A stretch of DNA of 64,000 bases from CAZWAP01 sp964632005. Its GTDB lineage: Bacteria; Planctomycetota; Phycisphaerae; Sedimentisphaerales; Anaerobacaceae. Made by a program: the position numbers and the translations under genes. Below the pieces are notes generated by a model. The model saw nothing but the letters and a program-made list of their open reading frames with translations. It did no database searches and was not told the DNA's origin. The stretch covers positions 1-64,000 of the forward strand of contig CAZWAP010000009.1 of NCBI GenBank assembly GCA_964632005.1. The letters run 5' to 3'. Each line of letters opens with the position of its first letter. Within the stretch, counting starts at the first letter, position 1. Shown here in pieces: positions 1 through 9,900 of the stretch.

Positions 1-51
1 TTGTGCCGGCCGGGAGGGGTTGCTGTTTTGAGAATCCGGCGTCTTGAACAT

Positions 52-80
52 TTGACATTGCTTTGGATTGAGGATTTAAT
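52..80 (+). promoter_or_regulatory. Sigma-70-type promoter upstream of the M14 peptidase
   Basis: A perfect -35 box TTGACA (52-57) is followed after 17 bp by TTTAAT (75-80), one base from the consensus -10. Transcription would start near 87, about 70 nt before the peptidase start codon. Called by eye from consensus and spacing. Confidence 0.6.
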
Positions 81-155
81 GCCTGGGGTTTTGGTTCGAT
101 AACGGTGCTCGCGTAGTTACCTTTCGCCATAAGGGGATTTTCGGGGAGTTCTAAG

Positions 156-3044
156 ATGGAGAATCTTGAAACAAGAGCCATTCGGGGCGTTGTCGGCGTC
201 TATGTCCTGGCATTGGCGGCGGCGACCACTATTTTGCTCTGCAGCAGTTGTCGGGCGCGCGCGGCGGTTGCTTCCGAGAGCGAGTCGCAGAAGCCTTTCT
301 TCGAGAGCGTCGATTTCGATGCCGCTGTGCCGAGCCCCGAGGCGGTCATCGGCCACAGAATCGGCGAAAAGGCCGTCCGCTATGACACGCTTGTGCGATA
401 CATAGAAGCGCTCGTGCAGTCGTCACCGCGCCTCAGGCTTGCCAGCTACGGCCAGAGCCACAAGGGGCGAAGGCTTTATTACCTTACCATCACCAGCCCC
501 GACAACCAAAAGCGTCTTGCCGAGATAAAGGCGGACAACGCGAAGCTATCAGACCCCAGATTGCTGCCGACAGACAAGGAAGCAGAGCGAATCCTGCAAA
601 CGATGCCGGCTGTTGCCTGGCTGGGCTACAGCATTCATGGCGACGAACTCTCGAGTACCGACGCAGCGATATACGTGGCCTACCATCTCGCCGCCGGAAA
701 GGACAAGGCAACACGCCACCTTCTGGACAACCTCGTGATTCATATTGTCCCGCTGATAAACCCTGACGGCAGGGAGCGGTATCTCAGCCAGCTCGAGCAT
801 CTGACCGGGGTCATCCCAAACTCCGACTACCAGGCGATGCAACACCGGGGTTTGTGGTCGGCGGGACGCGGAAATCATTATCTCTTCGACCTGAACAGGG
901 ATTGGTTGGTGCACACTCAGCCGGAGGTCCAGGCTCTGGGGCGCGTGATACACTCCTGGAACCCCCATCTACTGGTCGATTCCCACGAAATGGGCCCCTA
1001 TGAGACCTATCTTTTCGATCCGCCCTGTCAACCGCTCAACCCTCAGCTTTCCCAGCAGAACCTGGCCTGGCGCAAGCGCTTCGGAGCGGACCACGCTGCG
1101 GCCTTCAACCGTTATGGGTGGAGTTACTACACAAAGGGCTGGTACTCGGAATGGAGCCCGATATACACAAGCTCCTGGGCGAATTTACTGGGTGCGATAG
1201 GTCTGCTCTATGAACAGGCCGGCGCCAACGCGGCCTCGGTCAAACAGCCAGCTGGCACCGAAATGACGTACCGCCAGACGGTGCATCATCATATTGTGAG
1301 CTCTCTTACGAACCTTGAGACCCTTGCAGCCAACAGACATGAGATCCTGCGAGATTATCTGGCCGACCGACGATGGGCCGTCGCCAAAGACGGAACCGAC
1401 AACAAGGTGTTCTTGCTGCCGCCCCCTGCGGACACGTCAAAGATGAAACGTTTTGTCGAGCTGCTCGAACGTCAGGGCATAGAATTCGAATTCAGCGAAG
1501 CCCCTTTCGATGGCAAAGGCTTGAGCGATGTCTGGGGAAACACGCTGGAGAAGAAGCGCTTCCCGACAGGGACGCTTATAGTGAAGTCGCAGCAGCCTCT
1601 TCGCCGCTTGCTTTACTCGCTATTGGAATTTGACCCTCACTTCACCGACGAATTTCTGGTCGAGGAACGCAAAGAGCTTGAAAACTATCGCGACACTCGT
1701 ATTTACGACGTCAGTTCCTGGAACCTGGCGATGGTGTTCGGCCTGGATGCCTACTGGGCCGAGCGCTGCCCGAAGGTAGAGTCTTCGCGGGATGCCTCAA
1801 AGCTCCTGGTGCGTTCGGCCAAGCTGGAGGGCCGCGGCGGTTACGGCTACCTTATCGATTTCGCCAGTTCAGATATCTATCCGGTGCTGGTTGATCTGTT
1901 TGATAATGGGTGTTTCCCGCGGGCGGCAACCAAGCCCTTCCAAATAGAAGGCACAGGCTACAAGCGAGGTTCCATCCTGCTGCGTGCAAGTGAGAATCCG
2001 GACGGTCTTTTCACTATTCTGGAGAATATCTGTGCGGAACTTGACGTCCGGGTTGACCCGGTGGACACGGCCTTGTCCGAGGAAGGCCCTGATCTTGGCG
2101 ACCCGGCATTCGAGCTGCTAACGCCGCCACGCGTCGCAATCGCCTCACAATGGCCGATCTCATCGACGTCTTTCGGGTCGGTATGGTATCTCTTCGACCA
2201 CAGACTTGGGCTGCGGACCTCTCCGATCAATATTCAAGGCATCGGTCGAATCGACCTCCGCAAATACAACGTCTTGGTGCTTCCGGAGGGGGGCGGCCTT
2301 GGCCGCGTCCTTGGTGCTGCGGAACGGCAGAAGATAAAGCGATGGGTTGAAGCCGGCGGCACCCTGATTGCGCTGGGCAGATCAGCGGCGTTCCTGGCCC
2401 AGAAAGAGATGGGGCTCTCGTCGGTCCGGTTGAGGCGTAACGTGCTGGAGGATCTCAGCGTTTACCAGGAGGCCGTCGAGCGAGAACGGGCCGCCCAGAA
2501 CATCAAGGTCGACCCGGACCAGATATGGGGAACAAAAACGACCAAGACCAAGGCAGTAAAGGCGCAGGCCCCCAAGGAAGACGACCAAACAGAAATGGAC
2601 CAAAAAGATAGAGTTGCCAACAAGGCCACAGAAGATATCGAGGCGCTCAAACGTAAGGATCAGTGGCAGCGCTTATTCAGCCCGTGGGGCACATTTCTTG
2701 CGGGGCGCGTCAATACGGAGCACTGGCTCGCCTTCGGCCTTGAGAGCAGGCTGCCGATTCTGTTCATGGGCAGCTACGCATTTATGTCCAAGCGGCCGGT
2801 TTCGACAGTCGTCCGGTTGGAAGACGAGTGCTGCCTGCGCCTGGGCGGCTTGCTTTGGCCCGAGGCAAGGCAGCGAATTTCGAATACGGCCTATGCCACC
2901 GTCGAGTCCCTCGGGAATGGGCAGGTAATACTATTCGCCACGGATCCAACCTATAGAGCGTGGTTGCCGGCCGTACAGCGGCTCTTCTTTAATGCCGTAC
3001 TATTGGGGCCCGGCCTGGGTGCTTCGCAGCCTGTCCCCTGGTGA
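156..3044 (+). CDS. Exported M14-family zinc carboxypeptidase
   Basis: Predicted extracytoplasmic metallopeptidase of 962 residues. A hydrophobic N-terminal segment (about 12-33) is a signal peptide or anchor; the cysteines near residue 29-32 could make it a lipoprotein, but the lipobox is not canonical. The M14 fold occupies roughly 70-380. The zinc site is visible as HGDE (His161, Glu164) and SHEMG (His277), with the substrate-binding NPDGRER and DLNRD motifs between them. Glu353 in LLYEQAG is the likely catalytic glutamate. Beyond 400 lies a long C-terminal half; its segment around 705-745 resembles a glutamine-amidotransferase/DJ-1-like fold, as in other 850-950-residue M14 proteins (inference). 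A 40-residue Lys/Glu/Asp-rich stretch near 800-840 looks like a linker. It has its own promoter and appears monocistronic. Substrate unknown. Confidence 0.85.
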   Translation: MENLETRAIRGVVGVYVLALAAATTILLCSSCRARAAVASESESQKPFFESVDFDAAVPSPEAVIGHRIGEKAVRYDTLVRYIEALVQSSPRLRLASYGQSHKGRRLYYLTITSPDNQKRLAEIKADNAKLSDPRLLPTDKEAERILQTMPAVAWLGYSIHGDELSSTDAAIYVAYHLAAGKDKATRHLLDNLVIHIVPLINPDGRERYLSQLEHLTGVIPNSDYQAMQHRGLWSAGRGNHYLFDLNRDWLVHTQPEVQALGRVIHSWNPHLLVDSHEMGPYETYLFDPPCQPLNPQLSQQNLAWRKRFGADHAAAFNRYGWSYYTKGWYSEWSPIYTSSWANLLGAIGLLYEQAGANAASVKQPAGTEMTYRQTVHHHIVSSLTNLETLAANRHEILRDYLADRRWAVAKDGTDNKVFLLPPPADTSKMKRFVELLERQGIEFEFSEAPFDGKGLSDVWGNTLEKKRFPTGTLIVKSQQPLRRLLYSLLEFDPHFTDEFLVEERKELENYRDTRIYDVSSWNLAMVFGLDAYWAERCPKVESSRDASKLLVRSAKLEGRGGYGYLIDFASSDIYPVLVDLFDNGCFPRAATKPFQIEGTGYKRGSILLRASENPDGLFTILENICAELDVRVDPVDTALSEEGPDLGDPAFELLTPPRVAIASQWPISSTSFGSVWYLFDHRLGLRTSPINIQGIGRIDLRKYNVLVLPEGGGLGRVLGAAERQKIKRWVEAGGTLIALGRSAAFLAQKEMGLSSVRLRRNVLEDLSVYQEAVERERAAQNIKVDPDQIWGTKTTKTKAVKAQAPKEDDQTEMDQKDRVANKATEDIEALKRKDQWQRLFSPWGTFLAGRVNTEHWLAFGLESRLPILFMGSYAFMSKRPVSTVVRLEDECCLRLGGLLWPEARQRISNTAYATVESLGNGQVILFATDPTYRAWLPAVQRLFFNAVLLGPGLGASQPVPW

Positions 3045-3172
3045 GGATCACCGACGTCTCAGGTGAGATTTGCGCTTGTTTACGTTGACGCTACATAACA
3101 GCCAGCAAAAAGCCGATTGTTACTGATAAAGGTGTACGTTTTCCACCCTTCTTTACAGCAAAAGCCGAACCA

Positions 3173-4153
3173 ATGGCCACAGTGCTCAGACTGGATGAGA
3201 TAAAGAGTCTCGTCGATATCCCTCAACTGATCCGGGATATAGAGGCGGGCTTTGTTCTCTATTCTGAAGGGCGGGTAAAAGTGCCTCCTGTGGGTTTTTT
3301 GCATTTTGACGACCCTCCAGGAGATGTTCACATCAAGTATGGTTTTATTGTCGGTGACGATTATTATGTCGTGAAACTGGCCTCAGGTTTTTATGACAAT
3401 CCGGGTTTGGGTCTGTCGGCCAGTAATGGCGTCGTTCTGCTCTTTAGCCAGAAGACCGGAGAATTACTGCTTATTATGTTGGATGAATGTTGGCTCACCG
3501 ACATCCGCACCGCCGCAGCTGGAGCTGTGGCTGCGAAGTATTTGGCGCCGCGAACCGTCAATTGTATTGGCATTGTGGGTACCGGCGTGCAGGCCAGGCT
3601 GCAATTGGAAATGCTCCAGTATGTGGTGGACTGCAATAGATGCATCATTTGGGGCAGGAATCGGCAAAAAGTGCAAGCCATGATCGATGAACTTCGATCC
3701 AAAGAAACACTATCTGGGCGGCAGTTACAATTTCAAGGAACGCAGGATATGGAATTCCTGACTTCTCAATGTGAGCTCATTGTCACTGCTACTTCGGCGA
3801 AAGCTCCCTTGATTAAAGCCGATCAGGTTCAAAGGGGCACGCACATCACGGCCGTCGGCGCCGACGAACGCGGCAAACAGGAGCTCGAAGCAGAAATTTT
3901 GGCCAAGGCCGACATACTGGCGGCCGACAGTGTTTCGCAGTGTGTCGATTATGGCGAGTGTTTTCATGCCGTTAAAGATAATCTGATTGACGAAAATGCG
4001 ATCCTTGAATTAGGCCGTGTTATCAGGGACCAGAGTCTGGGTAGAACGAATGATGACCAGATTTCCGTTGCGGACCTGACCGGTGTGGCCATACAGGATA
4101 TACAAGTTGCCAAGATGGTAAATCGTTTCTTCCAGGAAAGGAAACGGGGATGA
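3173..4153 (+). CDS. Ornithine cyclodeaminase / mu-crystallin family protein
   Basis: A 326-residue NAD(P)-dependent protein of the ornithine cyclodeaminase / mu-crystallin family, of typical length. The Rossmann nucleotide-binding motif is seen as GIVGTGVQA (about 138-146), and the central DECWLTDIRTAAA stretch is the family's conserved substrate/cofactor region. Family members include ornithine cyclodeaminase, ketimine reductases, alanine dehydrogenase and EutC of hydroxyectoine breakdown; sequence alone does not choose between them. Its stop overlaps the next start as ATGA, so it is translationally coupled to a threonine-dehydratase-like enzyme, favouring a joint amino-acid catabolic role. 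No clear Shine-Dalgarno precedes the ATG, which is chosen because the N-terminus matches family starts. Confidence 0.85.
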   Translation: MATVLRLDEIKSLVDIPQLIRDIEAGFVLYSEGRVKVPPVGFLHFDDPPGDVHIKYGFIVGDDYYVVKLASGFYDNPGLGLSASNGVVLLFSQKTGELLLIMLDECWLTDIRTAAAGAVAAKYLAPRTVNCIGIVGTGVQARLQLEMLQYVVDCNRCIIWGRNRQKVQAMIDELRSKETLSGRQLQFQGTQDMEFLTSQCELIVTATSAKAPLIKADQVQRGTHITAVGADERGKQELEAEILAKADILAADSVSQCVDYGECFHAVKDNLIDENAILELGRVIRDQSLGRTNDDQISVADLTGVAIQDIQVAKMVNRFFQERKRG

Positions 4154-5127
4154 CTACAAGCAAACATCAGCAACGAGATGTCCGGCAATGGGTCCTGGAC
4201 GCCGAAGAAAGGTCACGTCAGTATCTTTGGGAAACTCCGCTGGAATACTCGCTGTACCTCAGTAAGCTGGTCTCTGCGGATGTTTATTTGAAGTTGGACC
4301 TGATGCAAAAGACGGGTTCCTTCAAGTTTCGCGGGGCGATCAGCAAGACTATGTCTTTGACTGAAGAAGAACTGGACGCAGGCGTGGTCGCGGCATCCAC
4401 CGGCAATTTCGCTTTGGCCGTAGGCGAAGCTATGAGATTACGCGGTCATAAAGCCACTATTTATGTGGCCGAAAACATTGAACCTTCACGCCTGGAGTTG
4501 ATGAAAGCACATGATTTGGATGTGGTGATTTACGGAGAAGAAGCCTGGGGTGCTGAAAGGCGTGCCCGGGAGGTGGCCGAACGAGAAGGTCGAACTTATC
4601 TCTCACCCTACAACGATCCGGCTGTCATTGGGGGCCAGGGGACCTGCGGCCTGGAAATCTCCAGGCAATTGCCTGATGTGCAAGCTGCTTTTTTCGCTGT
4701 TGGCGGCGGCGGTTTATGTTCCGGATCAGGTGGTTGGCTCAAATCTTTCAATCCCGACATTGAAATCATAGGTGTCTCACCTGAAAAATCTCCGGTTATG
4801 TACGAATCGCTCAAGGCCAATAAAATAGTAAAGATGGAAACATTTCCCACCCTGGCTGACACCTGTGCCGGCGGCGTGGACCCCGATAGTATCACGCTGG
4901 AGTTGCTTCAAGAATATGCCGACCAGATCGTTCTCCTGACCGAACAGGAGATCGCAGAAGCCATACGCATTCTGTTTGAACATCATCGCCTGGTAGTCGA
5001 AGGCTCGGGGGCGCTGAGTGTAGGTGGTTTCCTCAAACTGAAGGACTCGTTCAAGGGCAAGAAGGTGGTACTGGCTGTTTGCGGGCGGAATATCGCACTG
5101 GATTTGTTCAAGCAGATTATTGCCTGA
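4150..5127 (+). CDS. Threonine dehydratase-like PLP enzyme
   Basis: A 325-residue fold-type II PLP enzyme close to catabolic serine/threonine ammonia-lyases. The PLP lysine lies in GSFKFRGA (about residues 56-63), and the glycine-rich phosphate loop is VGGGGLCSG (about 182-190). There is no C-terminal ACT regulatory domain, so it resembles the short degradative form (TdcB/EutB-like) rather than biosynthetic IlvA. It overlaps the upstream cyclodeaminase gene by four bases. Known EutB-EutC pairs in hydroxyectoine users combine these two families, but no ectoine hydrolase, transporter or regulator gene is beside them here. Substrate is therefore open: threonine, serine or hydroxyectoine. Confidence 0.82.
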   Translation: MTTSKHQQRDVRQWVLDAEERSRQYLWETPLEYSLYLSKLVSADVYLKLDLMQKTGSFKFRGAISKTMSLTEEELDAGVVAASTGNFALAVGEAMRLRGHKATIYVAENIEPSRLELMKAHDLDVVIYGEEAWGAERRAREVAEREGRTYLSPYNDPAVIGGQGTCGLEISRQLPDVQAAFFAVGGGGLCSGSGGWLKSFNPDIEIIGVSPEKSPVMYESLKANKIVKMETFPTLADTCAGGVDPDSITLELLQEYADQIVLLTEQEIAEAIRILFEHHRLVVEGSGALSVGGFLKLKDSFKGKKVVLAVCGRNIALDLFKQIIA

Positions 5128-5232
5128 ACCAGTCGAAGCAGTTCCCTGCGATGCCGGCATAGTTGCTTAAATGACCGGCCCAGCTCCCCCCGGAATGTTC
5201 AACTTTTCTACTTGATCGGAGGAGAAAAAGAT

Positions 5233-5589
5233 ATGGACAGCAGAACACGGTTATTATGCCTTGCCTATTTTTTCAGCACTACTTGTTTGTCCACTGGGCG
5301 GGCCGAGGCGAGTTTCCCCCTGGTCCGCCCTGACCCAGGCAAGCCTGAAGGGCCCCAACGCGCCACTTTCGAAGAAAATGGCGGATTCAAGACCCGGGGC
5401 TGCTCAAGGATCAAGAGATGGTGCTGCCAGGTTTTTGCTAATGTGACCGGCGATACGGTAAAGATAGGGAAAGTCAGGCACGCGCTTGCAAGAATTTTCT
5501 TCCATAAGTTCTTTATTGTAAGCAGGTTAGCAAGACTATTAGGCTTCCAAAGCAAAAAAGACTTGACAGAAATCAGCCGGATATGGTAG
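5233..5589 (+). CDS. Possible small exported protein, unknown
   Basis: A 118-residue reading frame starting at an ATG preceded by GGAGGAG (about 5218-5224) at good spacing. The first 24 residues look like a signal peptide ending near GRAEA. The remainder is basic, with a Cys-rich patch (RGCSRIKRWCC) and no family I recognise. The promoter of the next gene lies inside its 3' end. Composition is less protein-like than its neighbours, so it may be a decayed or spurious gene. The ribosome binding site and signal peptide are the only support. Confidence 0.35.
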   Translation: MDSRTRLLCLAYFFSTTCLSTGRAEASFPLVRPDPGKPEGPQRATFEENGGFKTRGCSRIKRWCCQVFANVTGDTVKIGKVRHALARIFFHKFFIVSRLARLLGFQSKKDLTEISRIW

Positions 5590-5592
5590 GCT
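5563..5592 (+). promoter_or_regulatory. Promoter of the PEP-CTERM gene (TTGACA / TATGGTAGGCT)
   Basis: TTGACA (5563-5568), then 18 bp, then TAGGCT (5587-5592) carrying an extended -10 TG (TATGGTAGGCT). The same architecture, TTGACA plus TATGTTAGTCT, occurs before the next exoprotein gene at 6723-6753. That sharing raises confidence above the modest -10 match. Confidence 0.5.
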
Positions 5593-5656
5593 AACAGCGT
5601 CAGTGGTGTTAGCAGTTATTGGACGATTTTTCACTTTTTTTGATGAGGAGTGCGTG

Positions 5657-6406
5657 ATGAGCAGAAGCAGTAAATTGGTTTTGATGGTCGTAGCAGCGGT
5701 GCTCGTGTTGTGGGCGTCAGCGGGCGCGGTTGCAGCCCCGATTTCATTGCCCATCGACAACCCAGGGTTTGAATACCCGGTGTTGGCAGAAGATGACGAT
5801 TGGGGCTACTCGATGGATGACGAGGGTTGGGGCTATTATAACAACGACGGATCCCAGGGACCGTGGAATCCTGCAACGGACTGCTATCCGGGCGAGGCAC
5901 CCGAGGGCCAGAACATTGGCTGGACGAACCCCGGCGAGGATGGGCCAGGCGGGTTCGCACAGGTGCTCACCGACCCGGAGGCGGTACTCAAGGCTGGCTG
6001 GACGTACACGCTGAAGGTCGAGGTTGGCAACGCCTACTGGTATGACTGGGGCGGCTACAAGGTCCAGCTGCTCGCAGGAGGAACCCCACACACCCCTGGG
6101 GATGGCAGTGATTACACCGGGCCGGTGACCGGCGGAACCCTCCTTGCCGAAGACGACAGCAGCCTGGCTGTTCCAGACGGGACTTTTATGACCTCGACGG
6201 TTACGTACAGCTACGATCCGATGCACGCGGCTCTGGTGGGTGAGCCTCTGCAAATCAGGTTACTGGCTCTCATTCCTGCTGAGCCTACTGGTGACGAAGT
6301 CGAGGTCGATTTTGACAACGTCAGGCTCACGGCCGTTCCCGAGCCTGCGACTCTGGCCCTGTTGAGCTTAGGCGCCCTGATGGTCAGGCGCAGACGTCGG
6401 CAGTGA
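5657..6406 (+). CDS. PEP-CTERM sorting domain protein
   Basis: A 249-residue exported protein. The ATG at 5657 is preceded by GAGGAG, and residues 1-27 form a signal peptide (hydrophobic core, cut near AVAA). The C-terminus is a textbook PEP-CTERM signal: VPEPATLALL, a hydrophobic helix, then MVRRRRRQ. Such tails are recognised by exosortase (EpsH/XrtA type) and position the protein at the envelope, often with exopolysaccharide; no exosortase gene is in this window. The middle (about 35-220) is a beta-rich module opening with NPGFEYPVL and ending DVEVDFDNVRLT. It resembles the DASFEIPAL...SFDDVTL module of the large exoprotein downstream, so the two may share a carbohydrate- or matrix-binding role (inference). 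Confidence 0.88.
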   Translation: MSRSSKLVLMVVAAVLVLWASAGAVAAPISLPIDNPGFEYPVLAEDDDWGYSMDDEGWGYYNNDGSQGPWNPATDCYPGEAPEGQNIGWTNPGEDGPGGFAQVLTDPEAVLKAGWTYTLKVEVGNAYWYDWGGYKVQLLAGGTPHTPGDGSDYTGPVTGGTLLAEDDSSLAVPDGTFMTSTVTYSYDPMHAALVGEPLQIRLLALIPAEPTGDEVEVDFDNVRLTAVPEPATLALLSLGALMVRRRRRQ

Positions 6407-6581
6407 GGCCCGAACGCAGCTATTAATTGGCAATCGGCAAGGAAGACTGTCTCAGGTTTCTCTCGCCTCAAAGGACGGGAAGAAGCGCAGCTGTTGTGTG
6501 GGCTGAGCGCGGCAGGGGAGGCACATAGGCCGGTTGCACTAAGACCGATAAGCCGTTTATGGATGAGAAGCAAGGTCGTTG

Positions 6582-6640
6582 CCAAAGCCTTCTTGAGGGG
6601 CGCAATCCTGTGCTCTTTCAGAGGGCTTTGGTTTTCTTTT
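6582..6640 (+). terminator. Intrinsic terminator after the PEP-CTERM gene
   Basis: A perfect 8-bp stem, CCAAAGCC (6582-6589) with GGCTTTGG (6624-6631), is followed directly by TTTTCTTTT (6632-6640). The 34-nt loop could itself pair partly. It lies about 175 nt past the stop codon. The rest of 6407-6946 holds no gene I can support, only the next promoter and a roughly 190-nt leader. Confidence 0.6.
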
Positions 6641-6722
6641 GAGTCTGGATGTGATTCGGGCCGGATAGAGCCGTTGGTTGTGCGGAGATAAGCGTTTCGA
6701 GTATTCAGGAAGCCCTGAGGGC

Positions 6723-6753
6723 TTGACAGGGTGACTGACAGGTATGTTAGTCT
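6723..6753 (+). promoter_or_regulatory. Promoter of the large exoprotein gene (TTGACA / TATGTTAGTCT)
   Basis: TTGACA (6723-6728), 19 bp, then TAGTCT (6748-6753) with an extended -10 TG. It matches the promoter at 5563-5592 in the -35 hexamer and in the extended -10 pattern TATGnTAGnCT. The 5' leader would be about 185 nt before the ATG at 6947. Confidence 0.5.
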
Positions 6754-6946
6754 GCACCGTCCAGGGGCTTCCGGTATTGCGGATAAGGCTGAATCTGAGC
6801 CTTCAGGTCGATTTATACTCTGCTCCATAAAAAAGGTCCATTGGTGGGACTCACTTAGGGTATAGGCTATAGGCAGGGGATCTATTTTGGGCCCGTATGA
6901 ATCGGGGGCGGCGGGCAGAAATCATTTCTTTTGAGGAGATAGCACA

Positions 6947-9900
6947 ATGAAAAAGCTAATGCTTGTTGCGATCCTCGGGTTAGCTATTGGTGTGTGCCTG
7001 CCGGTCTCACCGGCTACGGCCGACCAGTGGGATATCACCGTTCCGGACGCCAGCTTTGAGATCCCTGCTCTTTCAGAGGGCGATTACATCGACATCGCTG
7101 ACCCTACTTATGAAGGCCCTTGGAGATGTGTTTCCGGCGACGCCTGGATTGACTACGGTTATTGGCGTGTTGGGGGCTACGCCGAGGACCTCTATGCCCA
7201 CAGCGGCAACAACAAGGTCTATCCATACCTGGACTATGTCTACCAGATTCTGGACGAGGAATATATCGAAGGCGGAACGTACACATTAAGCGTTTGGGTG
7301 GGACAACCGTGGGAAGGCTACAACAGCGACTGGCGGCTTTGCTTGACCACTGAAGATTATACAGAGGAGCTGGCTGAGACAGATGGCTGGGCCGCATTTG
7401 ACTGGGAGCAAGTCAGCTTAACATATACCGCCACCGCCAACGATGTCGGCGAGAAGATCGGGATAAAGATATGGAGCAACGAGGAGGTATCCTTTGACGA
7501 CGTAACGCTTTCGTACGATGGCCCGCCCGGCAACAGAAGGGCAACGAAGCCGATTCCGCCTGACCGATCGCACCCTATGCCTTCCGGCACCAGCGGCGAC
7601 GGCTACTATATGTTGCTGACGTTCACCCCCGGTTACGGCGCAGTAACGCACACCGGCTACTTCAGCGACAACTTCGAGGATGTTAACGACCGCGACCCGG
7701 CCCACAGCCTCGGCTCACCACCGTGGCCCTCGACCGAGCCGGAAACGTTCTACGTCGGTTACGACGACCCTGCAATACCGGCCTTCGCGCGCACACCTCT
7801 TGAGCGTGGAAAGACCTACTACTGGGCCGTCGACGAGTTCGACGGCAGCACGACCTGGGCTGGCAAGGTCTGGAGCTTCGCAATAATGGCCGAGTCGGCC
7901 TGGGGTCCTACGCCGGCCGACAGAGCAGAGTACGTCGACGGCAACAGTGTGGCGCTTTCCTGGAAGCTTGGTGACATCGATCCTAACGACTACACAATCA
8001 CCTACGACGTGTACTGGGGCACCGACCAGAATGCTGTGGCGGCGGGTACTTCCGACACTGTCAACGTCTCCAGTACAACGCATACAATCGGACCGCTCAG
8101 CGGCAGCACGGTCTACTATTGGAAGGTCGATACGGTGCTGAAGGATAAAGTTGAGCCGTTCGAGACGACCATTATAGGGGGTATGGTCTGGCGGTTCACC
8201 ACGCTGCCCACTCCGGCGATAACCGATCCGGATCTGGTCGGATGGTGGAAGCTGGACGGAGAATTCCCGGGCTACGTATTCGACTATTCCGGGTACGCCA
8301 ATCACGGCGCGCGTCAGGGAGATCCGGTGTGGGTGGCCGGTTATGACGGCGGCGCCCTCAAGTTCGACGGTGTCGGTGATTACGTCGAGATCGACTACAG
8401 CCCTATCTTCGCCCTGAACGACTTTACGGTCTCAGCTTGGGTGAACATCGGCACCGAACCGGGGACGTTTGGAGTTTTTGGAACGCGTGCCGGGGAAGAT
8501 AATACCTTCGACTTCAAGGTCATGGCTGAAAATATCCACGGAGATATAGGCGACGGAAGCACTTGGATTGATACGGCCATAGATATCGATCCGGGCGACA
8601 CCGGTGCCAGCGGCCAGGGAGGTGATCTGGCCGTGGGCACTTGGTACCTGATCACCTACGTGATAGACAATACGAATCAACAGGTCAGACTATACTTGGA
8701 TGGGGACCTGAAGAAGACTGTGGCTATTTCCGGTGTACCACTGCTGATGAAGCCCGGGCAAACTATGAGGATCGGCCATACCGGTACCGGTAGCGAGTGG
8801 ATGAACGGCCTGATTGACGATGTGCGGGTCTATAAGAAAGCCCTGTCAACCAAAGAGGTCAAGATACTGATGGGGCTGGTTGGCGCTTCAAGCCCCCGCC
8901 CGTTCGACCACGCCACGGACGCTCCGCAGACTCCGACCCTGCGCTGGGAGCCAGGTGTTTTTACGGCAAGCACCAACGGGCACATCCTCTACTTCAGCGA
9001 CGACCGCGACGCAGTGCTCAATCGCAGCATCGGGGGCATCACACTGACCAACCCCCAGTACACTGTTCCGGCGTCACTCGATCTGGGCAAAACTTATTAC
9101 TGGGCTGTCGATGAGGTCAATGGGCCCAACACCTGGCCGGGCGACCTCTGGACCTTCACCGTACGCAACTACCTGATCGTCGACGATATGGAAAGCTACG
9201 ACAAAGACACCAACTTCATATTCCTGACGTGGAAAGACGGGATTGGTAATGTAGACTGCGAGGGCGGGAATGGGACCGGAGCCACCTTGAGCCTCTCGAT
9301 TTCGGGTCTTTCGGGTAGCCCACAAGCAATGCAGTTCACCTACGATAACGATGGGATGGTTACAAATCCCTGCACGGGGTCGGAAGAGTCAAGGGCGCAT
9401 TACTCGAAAATCGAGGTACTCGCCAGCGACCTGCCTTCGGGTATCGGCAGCGACTGGACTGTAGAAGGCGTCAAGGCCTTGTCGCTGCGGTTCTACGGCG
9501 ATCCTAACAACGCGATCGAGCCAATGTGGGTCAAGCTGACCGACGCCTCGGACAAATCGGCCAAGGTAACCTACGGCGACTACGACGATGAGGACCCCGC
9601 CGACGTCAACGAGCAAGCCCGGCACGAATGGATAATCAGCCTGGCCGACTTCACCGGCGTGGATCTCTCCAGCATCAAGAGCATCGCCATCGGCATCGGC
9701 ACAGAAGGCTCCCCGACGCCCGGCGGCTCGGGCACAGTCTATTTCGACGATATTCGGCTGTATGTCCCCGCGTGCGTGTTGAGCAGGCGTTCACCGCAGT
9801 TTGCGGTGCTGGACTATGTACCGCAGGGCGATCCCGCTGGAGACTGCGTGGTCAACCGCAAAGAGCTTGAGGTAATGGCAGAGAACTGGTTGGGCGTGGT

